A stretch of DNA of 64,000 nucleotides from Roseitranquillus sp963709765 (lineage in GTDB: Bacteria; Pseudomonadota; Alphaproteobacteria; Rhodobacterales; Rhodobacteraceae). The stretch lies in the NCBI GenBank assembly GCA_963709765.1, contig CAVPXL010000002.1, forward strand, positions 62,001 to 126,000, given 5' to 3'. This document shows, in pieces, positions 11,180-20,320 of this stretch. A program made the position numbers and the translations under genes. Under the pieces are notes generated by a model. The model saw only the letters and a program-made list of their open reading frames with translations, did not search any database and was not told the DNA's origin. Position 1 is the stretch's first letter; each line of letters opens with the position of its first letter.

Positions 11180-12207
11180 GTGCCGCCTTCGAAGAGGTCG
11201 TCCTGCCCGGCCACCCGCGGCGCGGCGAGCCCCAGATGCTGCCAGGCGTGGCGCCCGAGCATCCGCCCGCGCGGGGTCCGCTGCACCAGCCCCTGCTGCA
11301 GAAGGAACGGCTCGATCACCTCTTCCAGCGCGTCGCGCGCCTCCGACAGGGCGGCGGCGATGGTCTCGATCCCCACCGGGCCGCCGCCGTACTGCTCGGC
11401 GATGAGCCGCAGGTAGCGCCGGTCCGCCCCGTCGAGGCCGATCGCGTCAACGCCCAGCCGGGTCAGCGCGCTGTCGGCCAGCACCTGCGTCAGCCGCCCG
11501 TCGCCCTCCACCAGCGCGAAGTCCACCACCCGCCGCAGGAGCCGCCCGGCGATCCGCGGCGTCCCGCGGGCCCGCCGTGCGATCTCGCGGGTGCCCGCCG
11601 GCTCGGCCTCGATGCCCATCAGCCGCGCCCCGCGCGCGACGATCTGGTCGAGCTCGTCCACCTCGTAGAACTGCAGCCGGATCGGGATGCCGAACCGGTC
11701 GCGCAAGGGCGTCGTCAGAAGGCCGAGCCGCGTCGTCGCGCCGACCAGCGTGAAGGGCTGAAGGTCGATCCGCACCGTCCGCGCCGCCGGCCCCTCCCCG
11801 ATCACCAGGTCGAGCTGGAAATCCTCGAGCGCGGGATAGAGAATCTCCTCCACCACCGGATTGAGCCGATGGATCTCGTCGATGAACAGCACGTCTCGCG
11901 CGTCGAGATTGGTCAGGATCGCCGCAAGATCGCCCGCCCGCGCCAGCACCGGGCCGCTCGTCATGCGGAAATTGACCCCCAGCTCGGCCGCCACGATCTG
12001 CGCCAGCGTCGTCTTGCCCAGGCCCGGCGGGCCGTGGAACAGCGCGTGATCCATCGCCTCGCCGCGGCGCCGCGCGCTCTCGATGAAGACGGCGAGGTTG
12101 GCGCGCGCCTCGGCCTGCCCGGTGAAGGCGTCGAGGCTGCGCGGCCGCATCGCGCGGTCGTCGCCGGGCAGCTCGTCGGGCCGCAGGGTCGGGTCGGGGC
12201 TGCTCAT
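11176..12207 (-). CDS. ruvB: Holliday junction branch migration helicase RuvB
   Basis: RuvB is the AAA+ motor that, with RuvA, drives branch migration at four-way DNA junctions. The 343-residue protein shows RPRSLDAFTGQ, Walker A GPPGLGKTTLAQ, Walker B LFIDEIHRLN, the sensor region GATTRLGLLTTPLRDRFG, and a C-terminal winged-helix domain with TPRGRMLGRHAWQHLG. The length is typical. It lies downstream of ruvA with a gap of 34 bases. Confidence 0.97.
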   Translation of the reverse strand: MSSPDPTLRPDELPGDDRAMRPRSLDAFTGQAEARANLAVFIESARRRGEAMDHALFHGPPGLGKTTLAQIVAAELGVNFRMTSGPVLARAGDLAAILTNLDARDVLFIDEIHRLNPVVEEILYPALEDFQLDLVIGEGPAARTVRIDLQPFTLVGATTRLGLLTTPLRDRFGIPIRLQFYEVDELDQIVARGARLMGIEAEPAGTREIARRARGTPRIAGRLLRRVVDFALVEGDGRLTQVLADSALTRLGVDAIGLDGADRRYLRLIAEQYGGGPVGIETIAAALSEARDALEEVIEPFLLQQGLVQRTPRGRMLGRHAWQHLGLAAPRVAGQDDLFEGGT

Positions 12208-12241
12208 CGCGCCGACCCTCTGTTCGCCCGCCGCGCCAAGG

Positions 12242-12856
12242 TCAACCCGCCGGCGCGAGACGACGCAGCGCCCCGCGGATCAGCGCGGCGGTGTCGGCAT
12301 CCGGCATCGCCCCGGCGGCCTCGGCCACGGCCCGGTGCGCGTCCGTCGGCGCGTAGCCGAGGTTGGCCAGCGCCGACAGCGCCTCGTCCTGCGCGCGGGG
12401 TGCCTCGGCGCCCGCCGCGGACCCCGCCAGCGGGATCGGCGCGACCGACGACCCAGCCGGCGCCTTGCCCTTCAGCTCGTTGACGACGCGCTGCGAGATC
12501 TTGGGTCCGATGCCCGGCGCCGCCTTGATCGCGCTCCAGTCGCCCAGCGCGATCGCCCGCTCCACCGCGTCGGCCCCCAGCGTCCCGAGAATCGCCATCG
12601 CGGCCTTTGCCCCCACGCCCTGAACCCCCATCAGCAGGCGGTGCCACTCCTTCTCGGCCAGCGTCGGGAACCCGAAGAGCTGCAGCAGGTCTTCCCGCAC
12701 CAGCAGCTCGGTCCAGAGCGCCACCGCCTCGCCGCGCCCGGGCAGCGCCGCCAGCGTCCGGTCCGAGACATGCACGATGTAGCCGACGCCCCCCACGTCG
12801 ATCAGCACGTGGTCCGCGCCCCGATGCTCCAGCCGCCCCGCGATCCGGCCGATCAT
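12242..12856 (-). CDS. ruvA: Holliday junction DNA helicase subunit RuvA
   Basis: RuvA is a tetramer that binds the four-way junction and loads RuvB. The 204-residue protein begins with MIGRIAGRLEH and the OB-fold domain (VGYIVHVS, FGFPTLAEKEWHRLL). Paired helix-hairpin-helix motifs follow (GVQGVGAKAAMAILGTLG and APGIGPKISQRVV). A linker and the C-terminal RuvB-binding three-helix domain (ALSALANLGYAPTDAHRAV) complete it. It overlaps ruvC by 4 bases. Confidence 0.96.
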   Translation of the reverse strand: MIGRIAGRLEHRGADHVLIDVGGVGYIVHVSDRTLAALPGRGEAVALWTELLVREDLLQLFGFPTLAEKEWHRLLMGVQGVGAKAAMAILGTLGADAVERAIALGDWSAIKAAPGIGPKISQRVVNELKGKAPAGSSVAPIPLAGSAAGAEAPRAQDEALSALANLGYAPTDAHRAVAEAAGAMPDADTAALIRGALRRLAPAG

Positions 12857-13362
12857 CCGCCTGCCCGCATCACCGCCTCCTGCAGGCGCGAGCCCGGCCC
12901 CGCCTGGTGCGCGTGGCAGATCGCCACCGCCAGCGCGTCGGCCGCATCCGCGCCGGCCAGCGTCACGCCCGGCAGGAGCAGGGCCACCATCCGGGCGATC
13001 TGCGACTTCTCGGCGTGGCCCACCCCCACGACGGTCTTCTTGACCGCGTTCGGCGCGTATTCGCCCATCGCCAGACCGGCCTGCGCCAGCGCCAGCACCG
13101 CGACCCCGCGCGCCTGACCCAGCTTCAGCGAACCCGAGCCGTCACGGTTGACGAAGGTCTGCTCGATCGCGGCGGCGTCGGGCGCATGGCGGCCGATGAC
13201 CTCGGCGAGCTGCTCGTGCAGGGACAGCAACCGCGCCGCAAGCCCGTCGGCCTTGCGTGTCCGACACTGGCCGTTGGCGACATGGGCGAGTCGGCTGCCC
13301 GTCACCGTGATGACCCCCCATCCGAGCGATTGGAGGCCGGGGTCGATCCCGATGATCCGCAT
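12853..13362 (-). CDS. ruvC: crossover junction endodeoxyribonuclease RuvC
   Basis: RuvC is a dimeric resolvase that cuts Holliday junctions. The 169-residue protein starts MRIIGIDPGLQSLGWGV, with the first catalytic Asp at residue 7. The other acidic residues lie in AIEQTFVN and in the C-terminal GADAADALAVAICH. I start it at the ATG at 13362. An in-frame ATG at 13383 would add 7 residues before the conserved N-terminus. It is the first gene of ruvCAB and is preceded by about 300 bases without a gene. Confidence 0.95.
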   Translation of the reverse strand: MRIIGIDPGLQSLGWGVITVTGSRLAHVANGQCRTRKADGLAARLLSLHEQLAEVIGRHAPDAAAIEQTFVNRDGSGSLKLGQARGVAVLALAQAGLAMGEYAPNAVKKTVVGVGHAEKSQIARMVALLLPGVTLAGADAADALAVAICHAHQAGPGSRLQEAVMRAGG

Positions 13363-13658
13363 GTGCCGTCCGCCGTCGATCACGTTTCGTTACGGCCTAG
13401 CACGAAGCGCGAACGTCCGCCACAGGCAATGGCCCGGCCCACGGCCGCACAGAGGTCTGAAAACGTCACCGAACTCGTCTGCCAGCGACATTCTTGCAAG
13501 GCGCATTCCCCTAATGTTACGGGAGGGTTACACCGCGAAGCTGCGAAGCGGAAAACTGCCGTCGATCCGCTGCAATTCGCCTCTTGCGCGCGCCTGCACG
13601 CGGTTCTAGCTGCGACTGTAGAAACACGCCCGACCACACGCTTCCAAGGACGACCATC
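13363..13658. other. intergenic region between ruvC and the DUF1127 gene
   Basis: About 296 bases separate divergent genes, so promoters for both are expected here. I looked for an alphaproteobacterial LexA box (GTTC-N7-GTTC or its complement) that would suit ruvCAB and found none. Short AT-rich patches (AATGTTACGGGAGGGTTAC around 13515) are present. No convincing gene or RNA is seen. Confidence 0.4.
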
Positions 13659-13865
13659 ATGGCCGCGTTCGACCTCATCCAGACACCGACCCCCTCGCCC
13701 CGCCTGCGGCGGCTTCCCCACCAGCTGCGCCTCGCCATCGCCTCGGTGGTGGACTGGAACGACGCCCGACTGACGCGCAAGTCGCTGGGCCGGCTTTCCC
13801 CGCGGGAGCTGTCGGACATCGGGCTGCACCGCGGCGATATCGACGCGTTCGTGCACCGGCGCTGA
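13659..13865 (+). CDS. DUF1127 small protein
   Basis: The protein is 68 residues, Arg-rich, with the C-terminal motif LGRLSPRELSDIGLHRGDID that defines DUF1127. This family is abundant in Rhodobacterales and Rhizobiales. A few members have been linked to RNA turnover or phosphate and stress responses, but the role of this one is unknown. AAGGA sits about 8 bases before the ATG. The frame upstream (to 13584) is open but lacks a ribosome site. It converges with prmA, which ends one base beyond. Confidence 0.85.
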   Translation: MAAFDLIQTPTPSPRLRRLPHQLRLAIASVVDWNDARLTRKSLGRLSPRELSDIGLHRGDIDAFVHRR

Positions 13866-14738
13866 TCAGGCGTCGCGCGACAGGACGAGCGTTGACCAGG
13901 CCTCGATCCGGCGCGTGTCGGTTCGGGTGAATCCCACCGTCCGGTAGGCGTCCGCCACTTCGTCCGCCTGCGCGTGCAGGAGACCCGACAGGATCGCCTT
14001 CGATCCCGGCCGGGTCGCCGCGCCCATCGACGGCGCCAGCTCGATCAGCGGTGCCTTGAGGATGTTGGCGAAGATCAGGTCGAACGGCGCCGCCTCCATC
14101 AGCGCCGGGTTCTCGAAACCGGCGGATTCCAGGCAGACCACGCGCCCCTCGAGACCGTTCGCCGCCACGTTGGCCCGCGCCACGTCCACCGCGACCGCGT
14201 CGATGTCCGACGCCAGGACCGGGACCCGCCACAGATGCGCCGCGCCCATCGCCAGCACGGCCGTGCCGCAGCCGATGTCGGCCACGGCCCGCGGCGCGAA
14301 CCCTTCGTCGGCCAGCGCGTCGAGCGCCTGCAGACACCCCAGCGTCGTGCCGTGATGGCCGGTTCCGAAGGCCATCGCCGCCTCGATCAGGAGCGGCACG
14401 CGCCCGGCGGGAATCCGGTCGGCATCGTGGCTGCCGCAGACGTAGAAGCGCCCCGCCTCGACCGGCGTCAGCTCGCGCCGGACCCTCGCGACCCAGTCTT
14501 CGTCGGGCACCTCGCTCACCGCGAAGGGCCGCGCCGCGAACGCCGCGGCCAGAAGTGCCAGCGCCGCCCCCTCGGGCGCCGCTTCGAAATAGCCGCCGAC
14601 CTCCCAGAGCCCCGACCCGTCCTCGACCTCGTAGATCCCGACGCCGATCGGCTCGGGCTCCATCCGCTCCAGCGCCTCGGACAGCGCCACCGCGCGATCC
14701 TGGCCGGATAGTGTCGTCAACGCGCTCCAGGTCGCCAT
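13866..14738 (-). CDS. prmA: ribosomal protein L11 methyltransferase
   Basis: PrmA trimethylates ribosomal protein L11 using S-adenosylmethionine. The 290-residue protein has an N-terminal substrate-recruiting domain, then AFGTGHHGTTLGCLQALD, the SAM motif VADIGCGTAVLAMGA (about residues 150-165) and FANILKAPLIELAP, which matches the NPPF-like catalytic region of PrmA. I chose the ATG at 14738 with GGAGG 6 bases upstream. The frame open to 14858 adds an Arg-rich segment that is not typical. Confidence 0.92.
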   Translation of the reverse strand: MATWSALTTLSGQDRAVALSEALERMEPEPIGVGIYEVEDGSGLWEVGGYFEAAPEGAALALLAAAFAARPFAVSEVPDEDWVARVRRELTPVEAGRFYVCGSHDADRIPAGRVPLLIEAAMAFGTGHHGTTLGCLQALDALADEGFAPRAVADIGCGTAVLAMGAAHLWRVPVLASDIDAVAVDVARANVAANGLEGRVVCLESAGFENPALMEAAPFDLIFANILKAPLIELAPSMGAATRPGSKAILSGLLHAQADEVADAYRTVGFTRTDTRRIEAWSTLVLSRDA

Positions 14739-14817
14739 GCTTGGCCTCCATTGATGTCCTGACTGCGGCTGACGAAAAATCCGTCCGGATGCAAGCGGCC
14801 ATCGCCGCCGCCGACGC

Positions 14818-15372
14818 TCAGCGGCCCCTGGTGTCGCGCGCCGGCGATCCCGCGACACGCGCGCCGGGCGCCACGTCCCGGCTGACCACGGCTCCCGCGC
14901 CGACGGTCGCGGCCTCGCCCACGCTCACCCCCGGCAACAGGATCGCACCGCCACCGATCCAGACGTCGTCCCCGATCGTCACCGGCAGCGCCCGCTCGAG
15001 GCCCCGCCGCCGCGCCGCGAGCTCGCGGTGATGATCGGCACAATAGATCTGGACCGACGGGCCCAGCATCGAGCGCGCCCCGATCCGCACCGGCGCCGTA
15101 TCGAGGATCACGCAGCCCGCGTTGAGGTAAACCCCCTCCGCCAGAAACAGGTTCGCGCCATAGGTCACGTGAAACGGCGCCTCGACATAAACGCCGTCGC
15201 CCAGCGCGCCCAGGATCGCCGCCAGGTCGGGCGCGCAGGCCCCGCGCGCGTCCGGGTCCAGCGTGTTGTGCCGATGCACGGCCCGGCGGGCAATCCGGCG
15301 CAGCGCCTCGAGCTCGGGCGCCAGGCAATCGTACCACCCGCCGCCCGCGATCCGGTCGAGCGCTTCGCTCAA
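14818..15372 (-). CDS. sugar O-acetyltransferase, maltose/galactoside acetyltransferase type
   Basis: This is a left-handed beta-helix acetyltransferase of the Maa/LacA/NodL group, which moves acetyl from acetyl-CoA to a sugar. The 184-residue protein has an N-terminal maltose-acetyltransferase segment (GGWYDCLAPELEALRRIARR) and hexapeptide repeats (VYLNAGCVILDTAPVRIGARSM). The catalytic His lies in IYCADHH, and VTIGDDVWIGGGAILLPGVS follows. I take TTG at 15372 as the start. It overlaps the msrA stop (TTGA) and begins right at the conserved LSEALDRIAGG. The in-frame ATG at 15429 lies inside msrA. The substrate cannot be told. Confidence 0.85.
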   Translation of the reverse strand: MSEALDRIAGGGWYDCLAPELEALRRIARRAVHRHNTLDPDARGACAPDLAAILGALGDGVYVEAPFHVTYGANLFLAEGVYLNAGCVILDTAPVRIGARSMLGPSVQIYCADHHRELAARRRGLERALPVTIGDDVWIGGGAILLPGVSVGEAATVGAGAVVSRDVAPGARVAGSPARDTRGR

Positions 15373-16025
15373 GCCTCGACCGCGCCCAGCCCGATCGGAC
15401 AGCTCACGCCCGTGCCACCCAGCCCGCAATAGCCCGACGGGTTCTTGGACAGGTACTGCTGATGATAATCCTCGGCCATGTAGAAGTCCGGTGCCGCACG
15501 GATCTCGGTCGTGATCTCGCCGTAGCCCGACTCGCTCAGACGCGCCTGGAACGCGGCGCGGCTTTTCTCGGCCGCATCGCGCTGCGCCTCGGTCGTCCAG
15601 TAGATCGCCGAGCGGTATTGCGTGCCACGATCGTTGCCCTGGCGCATCCCCTGAGTCGGATCGTGCCCCTCCCAGAAGACCCTGAGCAGCGCCTCGTAGG
15701 AAATGACAGCGGGGTCGAAGATCACCCGCACCGCCTCGGTGTGGCCGGTTCTGCCGCCGCAGACCTCCTGATAGGTCGGGTTCGGCGTGTAGCCGCCCGC
15801 ATAGCCCGCCATCGTCAGATGCACCCCGTCGAGGTTCCAGAACAGGCGCTCCACACCCCAGAAACAGCCCATGCCGAACAGGGCGACCTCCATCCCCCCG
15901 GGCACCTGCGCGTCGAGCCTGCGCCCGCTGACGTGGTGTGTCTCGGCTGTCGGGATCGCCGCGTCCCGCCCCGGCAGGGCGTCGCCCGCGCTCACCATCT
16001 CGCTCTTCTTCTGCCCGAAAAACAT
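15369..16025 (-). CDS. msrA: peptide methionine (S)-S-oxide reductase MsrA
   Basis: MsrA repairs oxidised methionine (S-epimer) in proteins. The 218-residue protein carries the catalytic motif GCFWG (Cys 54), then YAGGYTPNPTYQEVCGG, HTEAVRV, and the C-terminal GYCGLGGTGVSCP with candidate resolving Cys residues. It is the first gene of the pair msrA plus acetyltransferase, overlapping by 4 bases. Confidence 0.95.
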   Translation of the reverse strand: MFFGQKKSEMVSAGDALPGRDAAIPTAETHHVSGRRLDAQVPGGMEVALFGMGCFWGVERLFWNLDGVHLTMAGYAGGYTPNPTYQEVCGGRTGHTEAVRVIFDPAVISYEALLRVFWEGHDPTQGMRQGNDRGTQYRSAIYWTTEAQRDAAEKSRAAFQARLSESGYGEITTEIRAAPDFYMAEDYHQQYLSKNPSGYCGLGGTGVSCPIGLGAVEA

Positions 16026-16079
16026 GCAGGTCCTCCTGATAGTGTCAGCTTCTCATATAGGGCGCCCGCCCGCCGGCCT

Positions 16080-17327
16080 CTACTCCGCCGCCGTCACGGC
16101 CGCGTGGCGCCAGCGCGCCAGGACCGTCTCGTTGCCCGGCGCCGGATGCCGCGGGATCAGCAGCGCGAAGACCAGCGACACCGACGCCATCCCCGCCGCC
16201 AGCCCGAACACGGCGCCCGGGGACGCGATCCACAGATAGCCCAGCAGCACCGGCAGAAAGACCGCGGCGATATGATTGATCGTGAAGGCCACCGCCGCCG
16301 TGGGCGCGATGTCGCCGGGCGCCGCGATCTTCTGGAAGTAGGTCTTGAGCGCAAACGCCAGCGCAAAGAACAGGTGGTCGATCACGTAGAGCGTGGCCGC
16401 CAGCGCGACGCCCCAGCCAAAGAAATAGACCCCGCCATAGGCCAGGAAGACCAGGATCAGGCCGGTGTATTCGAACACCAGCGCCCGTCGCTCGCCCCAG
16501 CGCCCCACGGCCCGCCCCATCAGCGGCGCGAAGATCATGTTCGCCACGAAGTTGAACAGGAACAGCGCCGTGACCTCGTGCACCTCGAAGCCGAACCGCT
16601 CGACCATCATGAAGGCGGCGAACACCACGAAGATCTGCCGCCGTGCCCCGCTCATGAATTGCAGCGCGTAGTAGAGCCAGTAGCGCCGGCGCAGCACCAG
16701 CCGCTTGATCTGCGGATCTGGCGCGTCGAATTGCGGAAAGGCCAGCATGCACCAGATGGCGATAACCGCGCACGCCCCGCCCGAGATCAAGTAGACCGTG
16801 GCGTAGCTGAGATCGAACGTGTCCCATGTCGCCACCAGCAGCCCGTAGGACACGAGGCTCGCCCCCGACCCGATCGCCACGATCCAGCCCAGCATCTGCG
16901 GCGCGCGGTCCCTCGGCAGCCATTGCAGCTGCAGGCTCTGGTTCACGGTCTCGAAATAGTGGAATCCGATCGACGAGATCATCGTCACCGTCAGGATCCC
17001 CGCGAAGCTCGGGAAGAACGCCGTCACCGATGTCGCCAGCCCCAGCATCAGCAGGCTGACCAGCCCCAGCACCTGTTCGCGCACGAACACGATGATCGCG
17101 ATCACCCCCACGGCCAGAAATCCCGGGATCTCGCGCACCGTGTGCAGCCAGCCGATCTCCACCCCGGTGAATCCCGCCGCCTCGATGACGAAGTTGTTCA
17201 GCAGCGCCGACCAGGTGGCAAAGGCCAGCGGCATCGCCGCGGCGATCAGCACCAGAAGCGTCGTCGGCCGTCGCCAGACCGGCAGCCGCCGCGCCTCGGC
17301 GAGGGGAACGGGGGCTCGCGCGCGCAT
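16080..17327 (-). CDS. major facilitator superfamily transporter
   Basis: This 415-residue integral membrane protein has about 12 hydrophobic helices, in two sixes separated by a charged loop (FDAPDPQIKRLVLRRRYW). The loop between helices 2 and 3 and the RAVGRWGERRALV loop in the second half match MFS loop motifs. The substrate is not evident. It is transcribed divergently from the YeeE-family gene 104 bases away. A role in efflux or organic solute transport is possible but unsupported. Confidence 0.85.
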   Translation of the reverse strand: MRARAPVPLAEARRLPVWRRPTTLLVLIAAAMPLAFATWSALLNNFVIEAAGFTGVEIGWLHTVREIPGFLAVGVIAIIVFVREQVLGLVSLLMLGLATSVTAFFPSFAGILTVTMISSIGFHYFETVNQSLQLQWLPRDRAPQMLGWIVAIGSGASLVSYGLLVATWDTFDLSYATVYLISGGACAVIAIWCMLAFPQFDAPDPQIKRLVLRRRYWLYYALQFMSGARRQIFVVFAAFMMVERFGFEVHEVTALFLFNFVANMIFAPLMGRAVGRWGERRALVFEYTGLILVFLAYGGVYFFGWGVALAATLYVIDHLFFALAFALKTYFQKIAAPGDIAPTAAVAFTINHIAAVFLPVLLGYLWIASPGAVFGLAAGMASVSLVFALLIPRHPAPGNETVLARWRHAAVTAAE

Positions 17328-17382
17328 GTGTCATCCCATAATCTCTCGCCGCCCCCCGTGCGAGCGGATTCCGCCCCGCGAC

Positions 17383-17396
17383 CTGACCTGGATCAA
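17383..17396 (+). promoter_or_regulatory. possible FNR/FnrL-like box in the divergent promoter region
   Basis: CTGAC-CTGG-ATCAA compares with the FNR consensus TTGAT-N4-ATCAA: the right half is perfect and the left differs at two positions. It lies 36 bases upstream of the YeeE/YedE start, between two divergent genes. Oxygen control of this transporter would be plausible, but a single imperfect site is weak evidence. Confidence 0.3.
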
Positions 17397-17431
17397 GGCC
17401 GCGCCGCGGCCGCCCGCTCATATCGACATCC

Positions 17432-18496
17432 ATGAATGTGGACATCATCCCCCTCGTCGACCGGCTCGGCGAAGCCCCCACGGCGCTCCTCTTCGGCGCC
17501 ATCACCGGCCTCGTCTTCGGCGTCGCCGCCCAGCGCAGCCGCTTCTGCCTGCGCGCCTCCGCCGTCGAGTTCGCCCGCGCTCGGTTCGGACCGCGCATGG
17601 CCGTCTGGTTCCTCTGCTTCTCCACGGCCGTTGTCTGGGTCCAGGGCGCGACCCTTGCCGGCATCCTGCGCCCGGGCGACGCGCGGATGATGGCCGTCCC
17701 CGGCTCATGGTCCGGCGCGGTGATCGGCGGCCTGATGTTCGGCGTGGGCATGATCCTGGCGCGGGGGTGTTCGGGGCGCCTCCTCGTCCTCGCCGCGACC
17801 GGCAACCTGCGCGCCATCGTCTCGGGGCTCATATTCGCCGTCGTGGCGCAGATGTCGCTCGGCGGCTGGCTTTCGCCGCTGCGCAACTGGCTGGCCGGGC
17901 TTTCCGTCACCGAGGGCGGCCACAACCTCGACCTGCTGCGCGCCGCCGGCCTCGGCCCGGCGGGCGGTCTCGCCGTCGGCTTCGCCTTCGCCGCCCTCGC
18001 ACTCTGGCTGGTTCACCGTCAGGCGCTCTCGCCGCGCATCCTCATCTTCGGCTCGGGCGTGGGCTTCGCCGTGGCGCTGGGCTACGTGCTGACATTCTCG
18101 CTCGCGTCCGTCTCCTTCGATCCCACGACAGTCGAAAGCGTCACGTTCACAGGCCCTTCGGCGCGCACGCTCATGTTCTTTCTCAGCGACGAACCCGGCG
18201 TCGATTTCGCCATCGGCCTCGTGCCCGGCGTCTTCGCGGGCTCCTTCGCCGCGGCGGCCGCCGCGCGCGAACTGGCCTTCCAGGGCTTCGATGGCGTCGT
18301 CTCGATGCAGCGCGCCATGATCGGCGCCGCCCTCATGGGCTTCGGCGGCATGCTCGCGGGCGGATGCAGCATCGGCAACGGCGTCTCCGGCACGGCGATC
18401 TTCGCCGGCACCGCCTGGCTCGCGCTGACCTGCATGTGGCTGGGCGCGGTCGCCGCGGACATGATCGTCGACCAGCGCCGCCTCCGCACCGTCTGA
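17432..18496 (+). CDS. YeeE/YedE-family transporter (thiosulfate or sulfur-compound uptake type)
   Basis: The 354-residue multi-pass membrane protein has two internally similar halves. Conserved Cys motifs include RSRFCLRAS near residue 37, GMILARGCSGRLLV near 108, and the C-terminal GGMLAGGCSIGNGVSGTA. These Cys-centred motifs mark the YeeE/YedE family, whose characterised member TsuA imports thiosulfate through a relay of cysteines. Whether this one moves thiosulfate or another sulfur or selenium compound is unknown. It stands alone on the plus strand, 75 bases before an aldehyde dehydrogenase. Confidence 0.88.
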   Translation: MNVDIIPLVDRLGEAPTALLFGAITGLVFGVAAQRSRFCLRASAVEFARARFGPRMAVWFLCFSTAVVWVQGATLAGILRPGDARMMAVPGSWSGAVIGGLMFGVGMILARGCSGRLLVLAATGNLRAIVSGLIFAVVAQMSLGGWLSPLRNWLAGLSVTEGGHNLDLLRAAGLGPAGGLAVGFAFAALALWLVHRQALSPRILIFGSGVGFAVALGYVLTFSLASVSFDPTTVESVTFTGPSARTLMFFLSDEPGVDFAIGLVPGVFAGSFAAAAAARELAFQGFDGVVSMQRAMIGAALMGFGGMLAGGCSIGNGVSGTAIFAGTAWLALTCMWLGAVAADMIVDQRRLRTV

Positions 18497-18570
18497 CGCC
18501 GCCGGGCCTCGCCGCTCCGGCCGGCGGTGCTATGCTGCCCCTTGCCGTCAGCCACGCACCGGAGCGCCCG

Positions 18571-19984
18571 ATGCCCGACACCCCGCCCCGCACCGCCGAC
18601 CCCGCCGCCCTCCTCGCGGCGCAGCGCCGGGCCTTCCGCGCGGCGGGGGCGCCCGACCTCGCCGCCCGCCGCGCCGATCTCGACCGCCTCGCGACCCTCC
18701 TGCGCGCGCGCCGCGACGACATGGTCGAGGCCGTCGCCTCCGATTTCGGCACCCGCCCCGCCCAGGAGACGCTGCTCTTCGAGCTCGCCCCCGCCCTGCG
18801 CGCCATCGCCCACATGCGCCGCAACCTCGGCCGCTGGATGCGCCCCGAACGGCGCCGCGTCGACCCGCTCTTCTGGCCCGCGCGCGCCCGCGTCCTGCGC
18901 CAGCCGCTCGGCACGATCGGCATCGTCTCGCCCTGGAACTACCCGCTGGCGCTGGCCCTCGTCCCGCTCGCCACCGCGCTCGCCGCCGGCAACCGCGCGA
19001 TGCTCAAGCCGTCCGAGGTCACACCCGCCACCGCCGGCCTGCTCTCGGAGATGCTCGCCGCCGCCTTCCCGCCCGAACAGGTCGCCTGCACCCTCGGCGG
19101 GCCGGAGGTCGGCGCCGCCTTCGCCGCGCTCCCCTTCGACCACCTGTTCTTCACCGGCTCCACCGAAGTCGGGCGCAAGGTGATGACCGCCGCCGCCGCC
19201 AACCTCACGCCCGTCACGCTGGAGCTCGGCGGCAAGTCGCCCGCCATCGTCCAGCCCGGCCTCGACCCCGCCCGCGCCGCCGCCGACATCGCCTTCGGCA
19301 AGCTCGCCAATGCCGGGCAGACCTGCATCGCCCCCGATTACGCGCTCGTCCACCGCGGCGACCTCGACCGCTTCGTCGAGGCCATCGGCACCGCCATCCG
19401 CGCCAGATGGCCCGGCGGCGCCGGCGACGCGCGGCTGACCTCGATCGTCAACGCCCACCACCGCGACCGCCTGCGCGCCCTGATCGCGGACGCCCGCACC
19501 CACGGCGCCCGGATCGTCGAGCCGGCCCCCACCGACACGGCCCGCCCGGATGCCGTCGCGCCGACCCTGATCCTCGACGTCACCGACGAGATGCGCGTCA
19601 TGCGGGAGGAGATCTTCGGCCCCCTCCTGCCCGTGGTGCCCTACGACACGCCCGAGGACGCCATCGCCTACGTCAACGCCCGCCCGCGCCCGCTCGCGCT
19701 CTACTGGTTCGGCGACGACGCCGGCCAGCGCGACGCCGTGCTCGCCCGCACCACCAGCGGCAACGTCACGATCAACGACACCATGACCCACTACATGCAG
19801 GACGACCTGCCCTTCGGCGGCGTCGGCGACAGCGGCATCGGCGCCTATCACGGCCGCGAGGGCTTTCGCGCCATGACCCACGCGCGCGGCGTCCTCCATC
19901 AGCCCGCGCGCCACCTCTCGGCCCGCGATCCGCCCGCCCGGCGGCCGCCTCACCGACCTCGTCACCCGCTGGATGATGCGCTAG
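18571..19984 (+). CDS. aldehyde dehydrogenase, coniferyl-aldehyde type, frame broken near the 3' end
   Basis: This is an NAD(P)-dependent aldehyde dehydrogenase of about 470 residues. The start MPDTPPRTADPAALLAAQRR leads to GIVSPWNYPLALAL, the cofactor motif FTGSTEVGRKVM, the catalytic Glu in LELGGKSPAI, the catalytic Cys in NAGQTCIAPDY, and EEIFGPLLPVVPYD. The short form without the usual N-terminal strand resembles coniferyl-aldehyde dehydrogenases. Near 19930 the frame drifts into Arg/Pro-rich sequence. The next frame gives the family-like end LTDLVTRWMMR and stops at 19984, so one extra base is inferred. Without that correction the frame runs to 20316. Confidence 0.85.
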
Positions 19985-20320
19985 CCCCGGCCGCGCGCAC
20001 GGCGGCGCCCGATGCCGGTGCCGCAACGAACACGCCCCCGGCCAGAGCAGCCCCGAGCCGCGACCTCGCAACCGTCTCCCCCGGCCTTGCCCGGACTCTC
20101 GGTCCCGCCGTTCTGCGCGCCGCAGCGCCCGACGCCGGGAGCATCAGCGACCAGCGCCCGGCGCCATCGGTCAGGGGCCGCCGGTATCGTGCGCGCCCCG
20201 GCACGCCGGCGAAGCTGAATGTCGGCGTCTGGCCACCCTCGGTCTGCACCTGCGTTTCGCCGGCCATCGCCGGCGCCGTCCGCGCCGCTCCCGCCAGCGG
20301 AAGACCCGCCGCCTGATCCC
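19985..20320. other. gene-poor stretch between the aldehyde dehydrogenase and priA
   Basis: About 336 GC-rich bases lie between converging genes. On the minus strand an open frame of about 100 codons (20267-19962) begins MAGETQVQTEGGQTPTF and becomes Arg/Ala/Gly-rich. It has no clear ribosome site and no recognisable domain, so I do not call it a gene. No terminator hairpin with a T-run was found. Confidence 0.3.

Noticed and set aside
13363..13658. LexA box upstream of ruvCAB
   Set aside because: No GTTC-N7-GTTC or GAAC-N7-GAAC was found in this region.
18082..19965. 627-codon minus-strand frame opposite the aldehyde dehydrogenase
   Set aside because: Gly/Ala/Arg-rich translation without motifs; shadow of the true gene.
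19962..20267. possible small minus-strand gene after priA
   Set aside because: No ribosome site, no family, and the C-terminal half is low complexity; kept only as a note in the gene-poor entry.
17092..20316. 1074-codon plus-strand open frame spanning three genes
   Set aside because: Only 18571-19930 of it is a real protein (aldehyde dehydrogenase). The part before is an alternative frame of the YeeE gene and the part after is read-through past a frame break.
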